Source: Lepidostoma basale
Lineage: Eukaryota; Arthropoda; Insecta; Trichoptera; Lepidostomatidae
Assembly: GCA_022606425.2 (NCBI GenBank)
Contig: JAHDVF020000050.1
Span: forward strand, 186,001 to 250,000
DNA: 64,000 nucleotides
Reading direction: 5' to 3'
Shown here: piece after piece, positions 33,480-43,489 of the stretch
Position numbering within the stretch: the first letter of the stretch is position 1
Layout of the letters: every line of letters starts with the position of its first letter
The notes under the pieces: model-generated
Databases searched by the model: none
Told to the model about the DNA's origin: nothing
The model's input: the letters and a program-made list of their open reading frames with translations, nothing else
Made by a program: the position numbers and the translations under genes

Positions 33480-34130
33480 TATCACGCAATTTATTATTTA
33501 AAAAAATACTTGATAGTGACCTTCGCACAAAGGCTTAAAGTCTTTCTACCTCAACATTAAATACCTTGCCGTGTTTAAAAAGGATCGAGGTCAAGGACTC
33601 GTGAATGTTTTAAAGTCTTTTGAAGCCTGCTAATTGAGTTATGTATGTAAATTTTCCTTGTGAATAAATCACGCAAAGAAAAGGATCGAACAGTGTAGGG
33701 TAATTGTTAGATGTATCGCACTATTTCCTGGAGACCGTTTGAGATTTATATCTCGTACGGCAAGGACGGATACAAATAGGTTTTTCGTTATGAAAAATGA
33801 CCAGTTTTATGATTCTGGCTCCGTACGTTGGTCCGCGATCAATATTGTTATTATGTAACAAGTCTTTGAACTCTTTGTGTTTATTTTAGTAATATCCCCT
33901 ACAGCGGGTATGGGGCCGACGTCGCTTTGAGACTTCGTGAATAAATACGATTAATATTCATAAGTTTTGTAATGTTTTTTTTTTCTATCTTTTTGTAGAC
34001 AAACGAACAAACTTATCGCGATTCTCTTTCTATCAATTGCGATATTTATCTCGCATCCCAAAGGCTTGGAACGGGAGCATAATATTATTTTAAATTTGGG
34101 TTAAGATTTTTTTCTGATTTGTAGATAGAT
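33480..34130. other. Intronic stretch, nothing recognised
   Basis: AT-rich with scattered ORFs below 60 codons and no shared repeat arms. Confidence 0.45.
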
Positions 34131-34255
34131 TTTTTTTTTTATAAATAAAAACACTGTTTTTTTTACTTTTGAGTTAATGTTTTTTCGATATGTTTCGAAG
34201 GTTTTACACCTTCATCACCTGGAGAACGATATTAAATTGGTTGATTATACGAGAG
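34130..34255. repeat. Half foldback element
   Basis: AAAACACTGTTTTTTTTACT, GATATGTTTCGAAGG and CACCTTCATCACCTGGAGAA match the left arm of 23270-23800. Core GAAACATATC on the minus strand (34188-34197). Confidence 0.65.
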
Positions 34256-34554
34256 CTGTTTTTTAACCGCCCTACCTTCGGGTTAGTTTCCGAGAAACGT
34301 GCTAAAAACCAGTTTTTTTATTAATGAAATTTAATTATATATTAATTTTATTTTTTTAAATTACGAAACATCAAATACTCGGTCGCACACTTCGCCTGCC
34401 CCTTGCAAAACTATCATATTTATGAAGACTTGTACTCTAGTTTTGTTGGCACACGCGCGTATCCCTATGGTAACAGTTTGTACATTTTAAGTACATTACT
34501 TTTTCTCAAGCGCGTAGTACAAGATACGGGATAGCGCAGAATGGTAGTAATAGC

Positions 34555-34790
34555 ATAGATTGTTTTACCTACCGGCCGCCAGAACCAATCTGTCTCTGGT
34601 GACACCGGTGGGAAGAGCAATTAGTTTGCTAAACGTGGTCTCCTCGGAGATCGACGTCTTTCATATTAGTGAAAGTACTTTCAGGGGGCAAATACTCTTG
34701 ATTTTAGAAAGTATCTTGTCTTCCCAATGTCGAATCATCACTAATGCGTTCCTGGTATTATGTTGTATGTATGTAATATTTGACCTATAC
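34555..34790 (+). mobile_element. J-family LINE 3' fragment
   Basis: [20 protein letters not shown], then [20 protein letters not shown] and a stop, followed by 60 bp of the family 3' UTR. The tail has degenerated to poly-T at 34804-34817. Confidence 0.75.
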
Positions 34791-35149
34791 TTAAACTCAA
34801 ACTTTTTTTTTTTTTTCTCATGTATACAACAGGTCGCTTAAACCCAATTACTGTAGGAATGGTGCTCTAGGAATGATGCACATGCCACTCCCATAATTAT
34901 TATTTTTTTCAGAAAACACATGTTTTCATTTATATAAAATAAAAATTCCACTGTATGACAATTAGTTAAACTGATATTTTTTGTTGTATTCGTATACATT
35001 GCATCACGTATGTTGGTTGTTTGTAAAGTGGGTTCATTGACTGCTTCAACCTTGTCTCAAAGTGCATATCGTCAATGTGAACAGTAAATATACTTATTTA
35101 TACACTGCATTATGACGATTAACTCTATGCGAAGTTGAAGTGCGTATCT

Positions 35150-35485
35150 TTTTCTTCTTCTTTTTCTTAGCCAATTTTACTCCATTGCTGGATATAGGCC
35201 TCTTCTATACTCTTTCAACATTTTATATCTTGGGCTATCTGTTGCCACTTGCTACCCGCAAGTTAGATAACCTCATCCTTAAACCTTTTTTTTTGTCTTA
35301 ATATTCCTCTTCTGCTGTTCCAAGGCCTCCACTTAGGGCAAGGCTACACGGAATCCTGTTCGAGGTCTCCACTCCAGAACCCGTCTCCCCCATCGCCCGT
35401 CGGTCCTCCAACAAATATGGCCAGCCCACCGCCACTTCAGCCTGCCTATCCCTAAGCCACCTCAGTCACCTTGGTTTGTTGTCGA
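35150..35485 (-). mobile_element. F-related RTE-like LINE 3' fragment
   Basis: Starts with a (GAA)n-type tail (35153-35168), then the complement of a GGCCTATATCCAGCAATGG end typical of RTE-like ORF ends. Further coding is heavily decayed. Confidence 0.55.
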
Positions 35486-36014
35486 ATAAATTCGTTTTGA
35501 AATTTGTCCCTCAAGGTTATTCCTCTTATTATTATGTATTTTATTTAGTATTTCGATTTTGTTGAAAAATATCGGATTTAATAAAATAATAATTGCCACT
35601 GTTAATCTGCAAACTGGTTAATCCGACCGTGGATAATCGAGAGTTCACAGTATATATTTAGTAAAATGGTTGGGGTAATTATTCTATACTCCAAAGGGGT
35701 TGGTTTGTACAAAACAAAATGTAAATTTGATTTACTGTATTTGCATGCATATGAATTATTTTATGTATTATTAGTGTTCTGTACGTTGACCGCTCATTTG
35801 GTTATTTTCTTCCATTAATTTAGGTGGACCCTATTTTAGCTGTTAACCGAATTATACTAGAAAAGAGATTTAAAAAATAAATTTTATTATCGTGTATATT
35901 CCATTTGGACTTTTTAATGTAAATCACATATTAACGAAAGTTTCACATAACACGTAAGATTTTGTAAAGAAATATTATTGTTATGAGAGGTTCCGATGTG
36001 TATTGATTTAAATG

Positions 36015-36185
36015 GCACGCGATAGGTAGCTGTTGCTAGTCTATCGCCATTTTATTGTCACGTGAATTCTACACCAGACCGAAGACAGTGTGACAATCAC
36101 ACTGCCATCGCCGGGTATCGAAATTTAAACCTTCGGTATGACACTCAGAGCTCTTGCCACTCTGCCACGAAGGACGTCTTTGAAT
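36015..36185 (-). mobile_element. tRNA-like SINE
   Basis: On the minus strand: GTGGCAGAGTGGCAAGAG resembles a tRNA A box (TGGCnnAGTGG) and TTTCGATACC, about 40 bases on, resembles a B box (GGTTCGAnnCC). A unique body with TAGAATTCACGTGACAATAA follows. No clean cloverleaf or CCA-like acceptor stem is visible, so it is a SINE head rather than a tRNA gene. A 3' fragment is at 27763-27845. Confidence 0.6.
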
Positions 36186-36321
36186 ATGAAAGCATTAAGC
36201 TATTGTTTAGAATGCATTATTTTAAAATAAAATACTATCTTCTGCCAACTCCAAGATTCACTTCATAAGGTTCGGTATTAGAACCCCATTGTGTACTGCC
36301 ATCTTTGCTTCTGTCAATATA

Positions 36322-36768
36322 CGAGGGTTGTCAGTTAAATAAGATTCCCTATTTTTACAATGAAAACCATTTTTATTTACAACGAGCAATACATCATTGG
36401 AAAGCTTAGACTTTCAGCTATTTTTCTAGTCCCCGTTGACTTCGATGCACTTTTTCATCCGGGTCACCATCTTTTTTGATTCCCTGGTCATAGAAGTCTC
36501 CCGCCAGGCCGTGAGGGTAGCTCAGAACCTCTTCTTTCAGCTCCTCTTCGTTTGCAAAATGCGTTCCACCGAGGTGATGGCGAGGCGATGCAATCGGGAG
36601 CTCCATTCTTTACGGCTGCCAAACCGACACTGAGCGTCGCAGCGAGTTCCGCTGGGTGGGTATGTGGAGGGAGAAGACCAAGCTACGATCCAGTGTTGCC
36701 GGATCGCACGTAACAGCGATCCGCGCGCCCGTGGCAAACAGGGAAACTTATTTTACGGACAACCCTCG
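36322..36768 (-). mobile_element. Mariner-family internal-deletion derivative
   Basis: 447 bp with terminal inverted repeats beginning CGAGGGTTGTC and a TA duplication (36320-36321, 36769-36770). The minus frame 36606-36418 keeps the transposase C-terminus: HLGGTHFANEEELKEEVLSY, GLAGDFYDQGIKK, then decay to the end of the protein. The three catalytic aspartates are absent, so it is non-autonomous. Confidence 0.85.
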
Positions 36769-37074
36769 TATTTCTATTTGAAGATAATATATATGGATAT
36801 TTTCTTAAGAATTACGAATGCTTTATATATGTATTAGTAAAAATGGTTGACTAATTGTGTAGAATGTGTGATTGTTAATTTTCTACATAACGGCTTGTGG
36901 ATTTATGGTCGTGCAGTTAAATCCAACCTTGGCACAAATCTACAGTAAGACTCCTAACAGCGTTTGTGACGAGCAGTAATTTTTAAATTACGAACGTTTA
37001 ATCTTCATCGTAGTAGCAGTAAAACATTCGTTAATATTATCGGCTATTCGGATAATAATCAATACGAATGAATC

Positions 37075-37380
37075 TTCTTCTTCTTTTTGTCCTGTCACAC
37101 CTCCGTGGTGCATAAGGCCTCAAGGAACCTTCTCCACCCGACTCTATCGCATGCCTGATGCCTAACTTCATACTAAGTGATGCCTGCTGCTTTAACCTCG
37201 TCCGGCAGGGTTCTTCTTCAGGTGGCTCTAGGTCTGCCTCGCTTCCTCTTTCCCCCCACAGGGGACCAGTCTAGTGCGCCCTGAGCGATTCAGGCTGGGT
37301 TCCGTCTCAGAGTGTGACCGACCCACTGCCATTTGCGTCCAGCGACTTCTGGCTTCTCTAATTGGCCTTTTAATGAAAGT
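37075..37380 (-). mobile_element. G-family RTE-like LINE 3' fragment
   Basis: The (GAA)n tail is at 37076-37090; then comes the complement of a GAGGTGTGACAGGAC-like end, and the AGGGGACCAGTCTAGTGCGC stretch identical to 28903-28922. The W-VGHTLRR region ends at 37330. Confidence 0.7.
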
Positions 37381-37384
37381 AGTG

Positions 37385-37770
37385 TTAGTACGTTATATAC
37401 TTACTTACTTACTTCCTATGGCCATACAACTCTTGAAGGGTTTTAGCCGCTTTGATGATTTTTCGCCAAGCTCCTCGATCCTGCACCTTTTGCTCCCAGC
37501 ATTCCGATTCGCCCAAGCTAGCCAGATCAGCCAGAACATTGTCCATTAGACGCTGTCTAGGCCTTCTTAGAGGTCTAACTCCAGTCGATCTAGACGCGTA
37601 CAGGGTCTTGATTGCTTTGGTCTCTTCGGCTCGCTATACGTGCCCAATCCATGCTAGGGGACCGGCTCTTATGGTGCTCGTTATTGGGGGCTGCTGGGTC
37701 ACCGTACGGATCTCTCGGTTGGTCCTATGCCTCCAAGTTCCCGCTGCAACACCGGGTCTGGGTCCTAGGA
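37385..37770 (-). mobile_element. H-family RTE-like LINE 3' fragment with (TAAG)n tail
   Basis: Minus strand: decayed coding, then the complement of CCTATGGCCATACAACTCTT and (TAAG)4 at 37397-37412. Copies of the same element are at 38959-39240 and 46621-46943; shared blocks include GCTCCTCGATCCTGC and GGCCTTC. Confidence 0.75.
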
Positions 37771-38032
37771 TCATTCTATAAGACATTTAATTTTCAAGTA
37801 ATACAAGTTAAGAGATGTTCTGTTTAATTTGTTCCCTAATTTGTATTTTTTTAAATTGTGATTATAAGGAATATTAAAAATGAATTTTGTCATTTAAAAA
37901 ATTCATGGTAGAAGTTCATTGTAAGTAATGAAAAAAAAATGTAATTTTTTTACTTTAAATCCCAGAATCCACAACCAAAAATCCTTTTTTTATTATTATT
38001 TATAATATCCGAATCCACTACTGTGTGTTTTT
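37737..38032. repeat. Duplicated segment, copy 1
   Basis: Nearly identical to 39553-39857 (TTCCCGCTGCAACACCGGGT through AATCCACTACTGTGTGTT), with a few substitutions and one 9-bp indel. It spans the 5' side of the H fragment and the start of a foldback element. Confidence 0.9.
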
Positions 38033-38170
38033 TTGACCGGTTTCGACAGATTACAGAAAATATCACAGAATATGTAATCGAAATATTGAAATAATCTAAT
38101 TATCCAATAAGATGTCAGAGAGCTGCCGAAACCGGCCGAAGACACAAACATTAGTGGATTTTAACTAAAA
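37990..38170. repeat. Foldback element with GAAACCGG core on both arms
   Basis: Left GACCGGTTTCGACAG (38035-38049), right GAGCTGCCGAAACCGGCCG (38121-38139), with outer arms AATCCACTACTGTGTGTTTT and its complement. Same family as 25440-25640. Confidence 0.75.
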
Positions 38171-38642
38171 ATACGTAAAAAATAAATATATTGTAAACAT
38201 GATTAATGAGTGTCAATGAAATTCATTTCCGATTGTGTTTAGCTATTCTGTAGCGTGAATTTATGCACAGAAATCAATAGTAAAATCATTCGAATGTATT
38301 TTGAATTTATACTGCGAAATTACAATCGGTTTTTCCATTCCAACGGATATAACTCACCTTGCTTCTGTGACATTGTTTTTACTGCACTCCGCTGGTCTTA
38401 TCGATTTTGCCGCCATATTTTATTGTGCTGTCGGCTGCAGGCGGCACGTGACGTTTTTGAGATAATGCCAATATTTCTAATTTATGCCACGTTTCCCCCG
38501 GGAACACATTGAACAAATATTTAAAAGAATCCGTCATTCTTCTTATTCCTCTCCTATCAAAGGTTGGACAACATATGACCGAGCAATAGAGGGCTCCCCC
38601 CGCTTACATGAAGCTGTTATAGGCGCAGCAGCGCCTTTCGTC

Positions 38643-38958
38643 AGGTTCACTCGTGCACTCCCTAGGCCCGTCTCCCGTCCATGCGGGACTTCGTTAAAAA
38701 AATAATATATGTACGAGTATATTTGCAACCAAGGGGACCCAGACCACATTTAAGCTACACTACTCTCCCTCTATGTCTCGCTGTACACACATAGTAATAC
38801 TAGGTTCACTCGTGCACTCCCTAGGCCCGTCTCCCGTCCATGCGGGACTTCGTTAAAAATAATATATGTACGAGTATATTTGCAACCAAGGGGGACCCAG
38901 ACCACATTTAAGCTACACTACTCTCCCTCTATGTCTCGCTGTACACACATAGTAATAC
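38643..38958. repeat. 159-bp direct tandem duplication
   Basis: Units 38643-38801 and 38802-38958 begin AGGTTCACTCGTGCACTCCC and end CACACATAGTAATAC, differing only by small indels. The first unit continues leftwards into a longer repeat (38560-38642, with GAAGCTGTTATAGGCGCAGC) related to 62690-62730. Confidence 0.92.
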
Positions 38959-39240
38959 TTACTTACTTACTTACTTACTTAATTACTTAATTACTTACTT
39001 CCTATGGCCATACAACTCTTGAACAGTTTTAACCTCCTTGATGATTTTACCTCAAGCTCCTCTATCCTGCGCCTTTTGCTCCCACCAGTCTAATTCGCCC
39101 AACCTAGCCAGGTCAGCCAGAACATTGTCCATTAGGCGCTGTCTAGGCCTTCCTAGAGGCTTTACTCCAGTCGGTCTAGACGCGTACAGGGTCTTGATTG
39201 CTCTGGTCTCTTCGGCTCGGCATACGTAGCCAATCCATGC
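38959..39240 (-). mobile_element. H-family LINE fragment with long (TAAG)n tail
   Basis: The (CTTA)n run at 38959-38998 is the reversed tail. Shares CCTATGGCCATACAACTCTT and GCGCTGTCTAGGCCTTCCTA with the other H copies. Breaks off at AATCCATGCTACAACAGC. Confidence 0.75.
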
Positions 39241-39552
39241 TACAACAGCAAAATGAAATACTCAATTGATACATCAATATGTTAGAGAAAAAATATAAAG
39301 AAAGAATGCCCAGCAGAAGGCACAGGAGGGAGGGAGCAGATGTATCAAAGGTTGGATCGCATCATGGCTATTTCTACCCTTGATTTAGTAGCTCTTAACA
39401 GGGATGTTGTGCTGCAACTGAACCATTCTCGAAGGACTTCTAGCCAGGATTTTCTTATTCCGACACTTCGTTTTCCATTAATTTTACTTTGGACAAACGG
39501 TTTGCTGCAATTTGTATTTATCGTTTTTCATAATGTATTTGAAGTATTCTAG
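39241..39552 (+). other. Unique segment beside the H fragment
   Basis: Contains a 70-residue ORF at 39340-39552 (MYQRLDRIMAISTLDLVALN, then VVLQLNHSRRTSSQDFLIPT) with no recognised domain. Could be the 5' remainder of a LINE or ordinary intron. Confidence 0.3.
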
Positions 39553-39554
39553 TT

Positions 39555-40023
39555 CCCGCTGCAACACCGGGTCTGGGCCCTAGGATCATTCTATAAGACA
39601 TTTAATTTTCAAGTAATACAAGTTAAGATATGTTCTGTTTAATTTGTTCCCTAATTTGTATTTTTTAAATTGTGATTATAAGGAATGTTAAAAATGTATT
39701 TTGTCATATAAAAAAATCATGGTAGAAGTTCATTGTAAACAATGAAAAAAAAAATGTAATTTTTTTACTTCAAATCCCAGAATCCAAGTCAATCCACAAC
39801 CAAAAATCCTTTTTTATTATTATTTATAATATCCGAATCCACTACTGTGTGTTTTTTGTGTTTTTCCACGGTGGCGATGAGGTTCGCAACCCATCACACC
39901 GCGTCTCCCGCGGGGCGAAAAGAGAAGGATAGAGTGCCGCATCAGTAAAAGTGTGACAGTCCATTCTTTCTGCCTACCCTTTCGGGGAGACGGCGTGATG
40001 GTTAGTTAGTTAGTTAGTTAGTT
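39555..40023 (+). mobile_element. Chimeric retrocopy: duplicated segment fused to an S element
   Basis: Flanked by AAGTATTCTAGTT at 39542-39554 and 40024-40036, a 13-bp duplication. Its first part equals the 37737-38032 segment; its second part (39870-40003) is a full S element with (TTAG)n. The whole therefore inserted as one unit ending in the tail used by LINE A. Confidence 0.85.
39870..40020 (+). mobile_element. S-family SINE-like element (reference copy)
   Basis: GATGAGGTTCGCAACCCATC, then CACCGCGTCTCCCGCGGGGC, GAAAAGAGAAGGATAGAGTG, and from AGTGTGACAGTCCATTCTTT onward the same 3' end as LINE A, with (TTAG)5. GGTTCGCAACCC resembles a pol III B box. Other copies: 9549, 12662, 57240, 58590. 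Confidence 0.8.
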
Positions 40024-40329
40024 AAGTATTCTAGTTTCTGAGCGCTATGGTTTTTACAATTTATATTTTTCTCTTCATTTGCTGCAGTACTTCTTCGTTT
40101 GTTACTCTCTGTCTGTCCATGATGTATTAAATCCTCTACGATATATCCACATTTAAAAAGCATTCAGCTTTTTAGTAAAAGCTTTTGTAAAAAAAAATTA
40201 TACCGATCTGTCTTCATTAATTTTTCCATCAGACCGTAATAATAAGGAAAGAATCAACCTGTAAACCCTATCACCACAGAATTTTTACGTTCTAATGTTT
40301 ATATTATATATTAATTAACAGAAGCAATG

Positions 40330-40570
40330 TATGTTTGGTGGAAATGCGCAGGATTTCATACATCACACTGTTTGTATTTTTCGAGCACACACGAGGCCAG
40401 TGGGACTTTATCGTCGGTGTGGGTACGTAAATTACTCGGACGTAATTATTCGAGGGCGAAAGTTTCCCCGATAAAAGCGCGTAACAAAATGGGTTTAAAC
40501 AATATGAAGCTGTGATGCTTTTCTCCCAGTCTGGAGTTTGCTTTATGTCGCCCCGCGTAAGTGAAAACTT
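40330..40570. other. GC-richer unique block, candidate non-coding element
   Basis: Contains no known repeat; CGTCGGTGTGGGTACG and CGAAAGTTTCCCCGATAAAAG stand out from AT-rich flanks. A 62-codon ORF (40327-40515) has no recognisable domain. Confidence 0.35.
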
Positions 40571-40596
40571 TTGAATAACAACCCAATGATATCTTC

Positions 40597-40820
40597 AATT
40601 TAAATTTTTAATTGTATCTCAATAGAGACGAAGAAACAAACTGGAAACTGAATATGGATGATCAAGGTGTTTACAGGACTTATGACCTGTCATTGGTTGG
40701 GTACCAACCAATGCACCCAACCAATGACAGGTCATAAGTCCTGTAAACACCTTGATCATCCATATTCAGTTTCCAGTTTGTTTCTTCGTCTCTATTGAGA
40801 TACAATTAAAAATTTAAATT
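40597..40820. repeat. Perfect 106-bp palindrome with 12-nt spacer
   Basis: Arms 40597-40702 and 40715-40820 are exact reverse complements, spacer ACCAACCAATGC. Single arms or halves occur at 14512-14625, 19180-19235 and 61160-61285, so it is a member of a dispersed foldback family, here recently made or homogenised. No ORF. Confidence 0.97.
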
Positions 40821-41029
40821 AACCACCCACAGGTGAAAATCCAGGATTCGTATACAGATGTAAGTATACATTTCACAAATATCTTCAATTGTTCATTTTG
40901 CTGCCGTCCATTGGCGCCCGTTTTTTTTAGTTTTTTTTTTGCAGTAATAATATATTAAAAAAAAGTATTTTGTAAATTTTAGGTATCAAGGGATTGTGTT
41001 TATTTATTTCTGATTGAGAAGGAAAAATA

Positions 41030-41580
41030 ACGTCTGATTTATTGTTTCTTGAATAATTGTGTAAAACTCTATTTTAAAAAAATATTAAGAATAAATGAAG
41101 ACTCTCCGATCCGTTTCGGGAACGACACTCCGAGACAGAATAAGAAACTCTGAAATAAGAAAGATGTGCAATGTAGAAGATGTCGTGCGATGGGGAAGAC
41201 TGAGAAGACGCTACTGGAGAGATCATATGGAAAGAGCATGTTCTGAAAGAGTGATAAAGATAGCCGCAAATAAAGTAACAACAAGAAAACGACCTGCAGG
41301 AAGACCACCTAAAAGATGGCGAGACAGTTGGACATCTGCATCCCAGGAACAGGCTCCGAGTGATAACAGGACACAGTTCTAAATAAAGCAGAAGAAGAAG
41401 AAGAAGAAAACTAATAATAATAAAAACGTGTGTTTTTTTAAGTTTTATTATTTTTTTTGGAATGAAATGTTTCACCTTACTAAGGGCAAATCTCAAAGCC
41501 ATTTGATATTGTCTTAGTAACGGGAAACGCGTCATTCCCTTAAAATATATTTTTTAGAAAACAGACGTTTATATTAGTAT
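41030..41580. repeat. Foldback element split by a D-family LINE
   Basis: Pieces 41040-41090 (TTGTTTCTTGAATAATTGTG) and 41405-41580 belong to one element: GAATGAAATGTTTCACC at 41460 mirrors GGGAAACGCGTCATTCCC at 41521, within arms TTAAGTTTTATTATT and its relatives ending GAAAACAGACG. Confidence 0.65.
41093..41405 (+). mobile_element. D-family RTE-like LINE 3' copy with (GAA)n tail
   Basis: Intact 95-residue frame (41095-41382): LRSVSGTTLRDRIRNSEIRK, VEDVVRWGRLRRRYWRDHME, RPAGRPPKRWRDSWTSASQE. GRP-xRW and the preceding basic block are the C-terminal landmarks of RTE-like ORFs. Ends in AATAAAGCA(GAA)6. Confidence 0.85.
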
Positions 41581-41699
41581 TAATTAAAACGAACGACGTT
41601 TTTCGTGTGCATGAAAACAATTCTAGTTCAACATGTTTTCTTTTATTTTTTTTTAACTATTAACTATACTTCTTAACTGTACTATACTAACAATTATTT

Positions 41700-41870
41700 A
41701 AAACTCCACGTTGAGGAAGACTGAGGAAAATATGGCATCATCAAATTTTAAAAGTCGGTTGAACCGACGTGCATGTATGCCTCGCTGTATTAATGTATGG
41801 AATCTACTAAGGATTGTGAGGATAGAGTAATGTGGTTGTTTTTCCCTCCGAGGAAGTGTGAAGGTTAGAA
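41700..41870 (+). mobile_element. A-family LINE relic
   Basis: Decayed RGRLRKIWH-, NRRACMPRC- and ESTKDCEDR-like codons in changing frames, ending near TCCGAGGAAGTGTGAAGG. No tail. Confidence 0.5.
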
Positions 41871-42391
41871 GTTTTTCATATATGTTTGAGTTTTTTTTTT
41901 CTTTTTAATGTGGCGTTTTTATGTACAATTCATTCAATTTTAGTTATTAAAAAAAGTTTATTTGCGAACAGTTTCCTCGCACCAGTCGCCACTGTCGTGA
42001 CGTCACTAGGGAGGTTTAGATAAATTTTACAAATTATTCACCACCGTAATTTGGAGGTTAAATTTCACCTTTTAGGCCAAAGTGGCGACAGAAATGAGTA
42101 ATTGGCATTTTCAATTTCCCCTTTGAGCCATTGTCTTTTGTCTTCTCGAATGTAATTTCTAGGAATTACCTTCCCAAGGTCAAAATTCAATTTGTTGTGT
42201 TGCGCTTTAACTAATTTCTTCCGGGTGTACGAATTCTAAATGAATTTATCAATTTGTCCCAAATTAAATGGAAATTTCGTTACGACTTTGAATAAGCCTC
42301 TATTTGAATTTCATTAGTTGTTTATTCTTCATATTAGGGTAATAACCGCTTGGACAATATCATCGTCATAATCAGCGTAATAACCTCCGAG

Positions 42392-43183
42392 CTGCTGCTG
42401 ACGATATTGCTATGGTTGCTGAAAGTGAGGAGGAACTGCAGGAGGCCTTAGATACTTTGCAAGACATTCTTCAAGATAGCTACAACATGAAGATAAATAA
42501 GGACAAAACAAAGCTGCTGACTGTAGGCTGAACGCAACATCAGATGAGAGTAGTGATGTCAGGAGTTCCACTAAAGAACACCAAGGAGTTTGTCTACCTC
42601 GGGAGCAAAATAACATGGGACGGTCGGTCTAAGAGCGAGGTCGACAGCCGTATACATCAGGCTAGGCTTGCATTTAATAAAGGTCGAAAATAATAGAGTC
42701 AAATAATATAGACCTAAAACTGAGAATACTCCTCATCAAGACCTATGTATGGAGTGTCTTGATGTACGGCTGCGAGACATGGTGCCTATCCGAAAGGGAT
42801 AAGCGGAGACTAGAGGCTTTTGAGATGTGGTCCTATAGAAGACTCTTTGGAATTTCCTGGAGAGACCACATCACGAATGAGGAAGTTCTTCAAGGAATCG
42901 AAGGAGGAAGGCACCTGCTCAGGACCTTGTCCGAAAGGCGTGCAAGATGGATCGGCCATGTAATACGTCAAGAAGGTCTCTTGCATGCCATAATGGAGGG
43001 TATGACCGAGGGGACAAACTCTAGGGGACGCCCACGCCGAGAGTACCTGGAGGACCTGTTGGTGGACGTACGCTGCTTATCATATGCAGATTTCAAAAGA
43101 GCCGCACAAGACAGGGAAAAATGGAAGAGAATAATGGAGGAAATTGCTGCAAACCAATCCCAGGATTGAAACCAGAGAAGAAG
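42392..43183 (+). mobile_element. B-family RTE-like LINE with reverse-transcriptase ADD motif, 10-bp TSD
   Basis: AACCTCCGAG flanks it at 42382-42391 and 43184-43193. The first codons read ADDIAMVAESEEELQEALDT, motif C of the reverse transcriptase palm, so truncation fell almost exactly there. Then come KINKDKTKLLTVG, a stop, EFVYLGSKITWDGRSKSEVD, and the 136-residue frame 42759-43169 (YGCETWCLSERDKRRLEAFE, RWIGHVIRQEGLLHAIMEGM, NSRGRPRREYLEDLLVDVRC, ending NQSQD). Tail AGAGAAGAAG. The second copy is at 60280-60725. Confidence 0.92.
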
Positions 43184-43489
43184 AACCTCCGAGAAATTTC
43201 TGTCGGGTCTTAGAAGTTGCTGTCATCCAAGAAACGCATCCATGTTGTCTTATATCTGGCTTCCGTCTTCCAGTTCTGCTGCTCTAGGGTTTATTAGTCT
43301 ACCACGGCACTATCCAACCACCATCCAGTTTCTGTGTTCTAATCTCTTTAATCGAAATCCCACAATTTACAGATCAGCCGATGATCTGTATAACTAAGTC
43401 CAAGAACTGATCCTTTAGGGATACCACATCTATTTTTTTATAAAGCTTATACTCTCCTATACTTACTGATTGACGTTTCTTTGAAATGT

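Noticed and set aside
36072..36165. Functional tRNA gene
   Set aside because: A- and B-box-like sequences exist, but acceptor and anticodon stems do not pair, and the downstream body recurs elsewhere without the head. A SINE explains it better.
40003..40024. (TTAG)n runs as telomere-like DNA
   Set aside because: The insect telomere repeat is TTAGG. Here the tetramer TTAG follows a constant LINE/SINE 3' end at many sites, so it is a retrotransposon tail.
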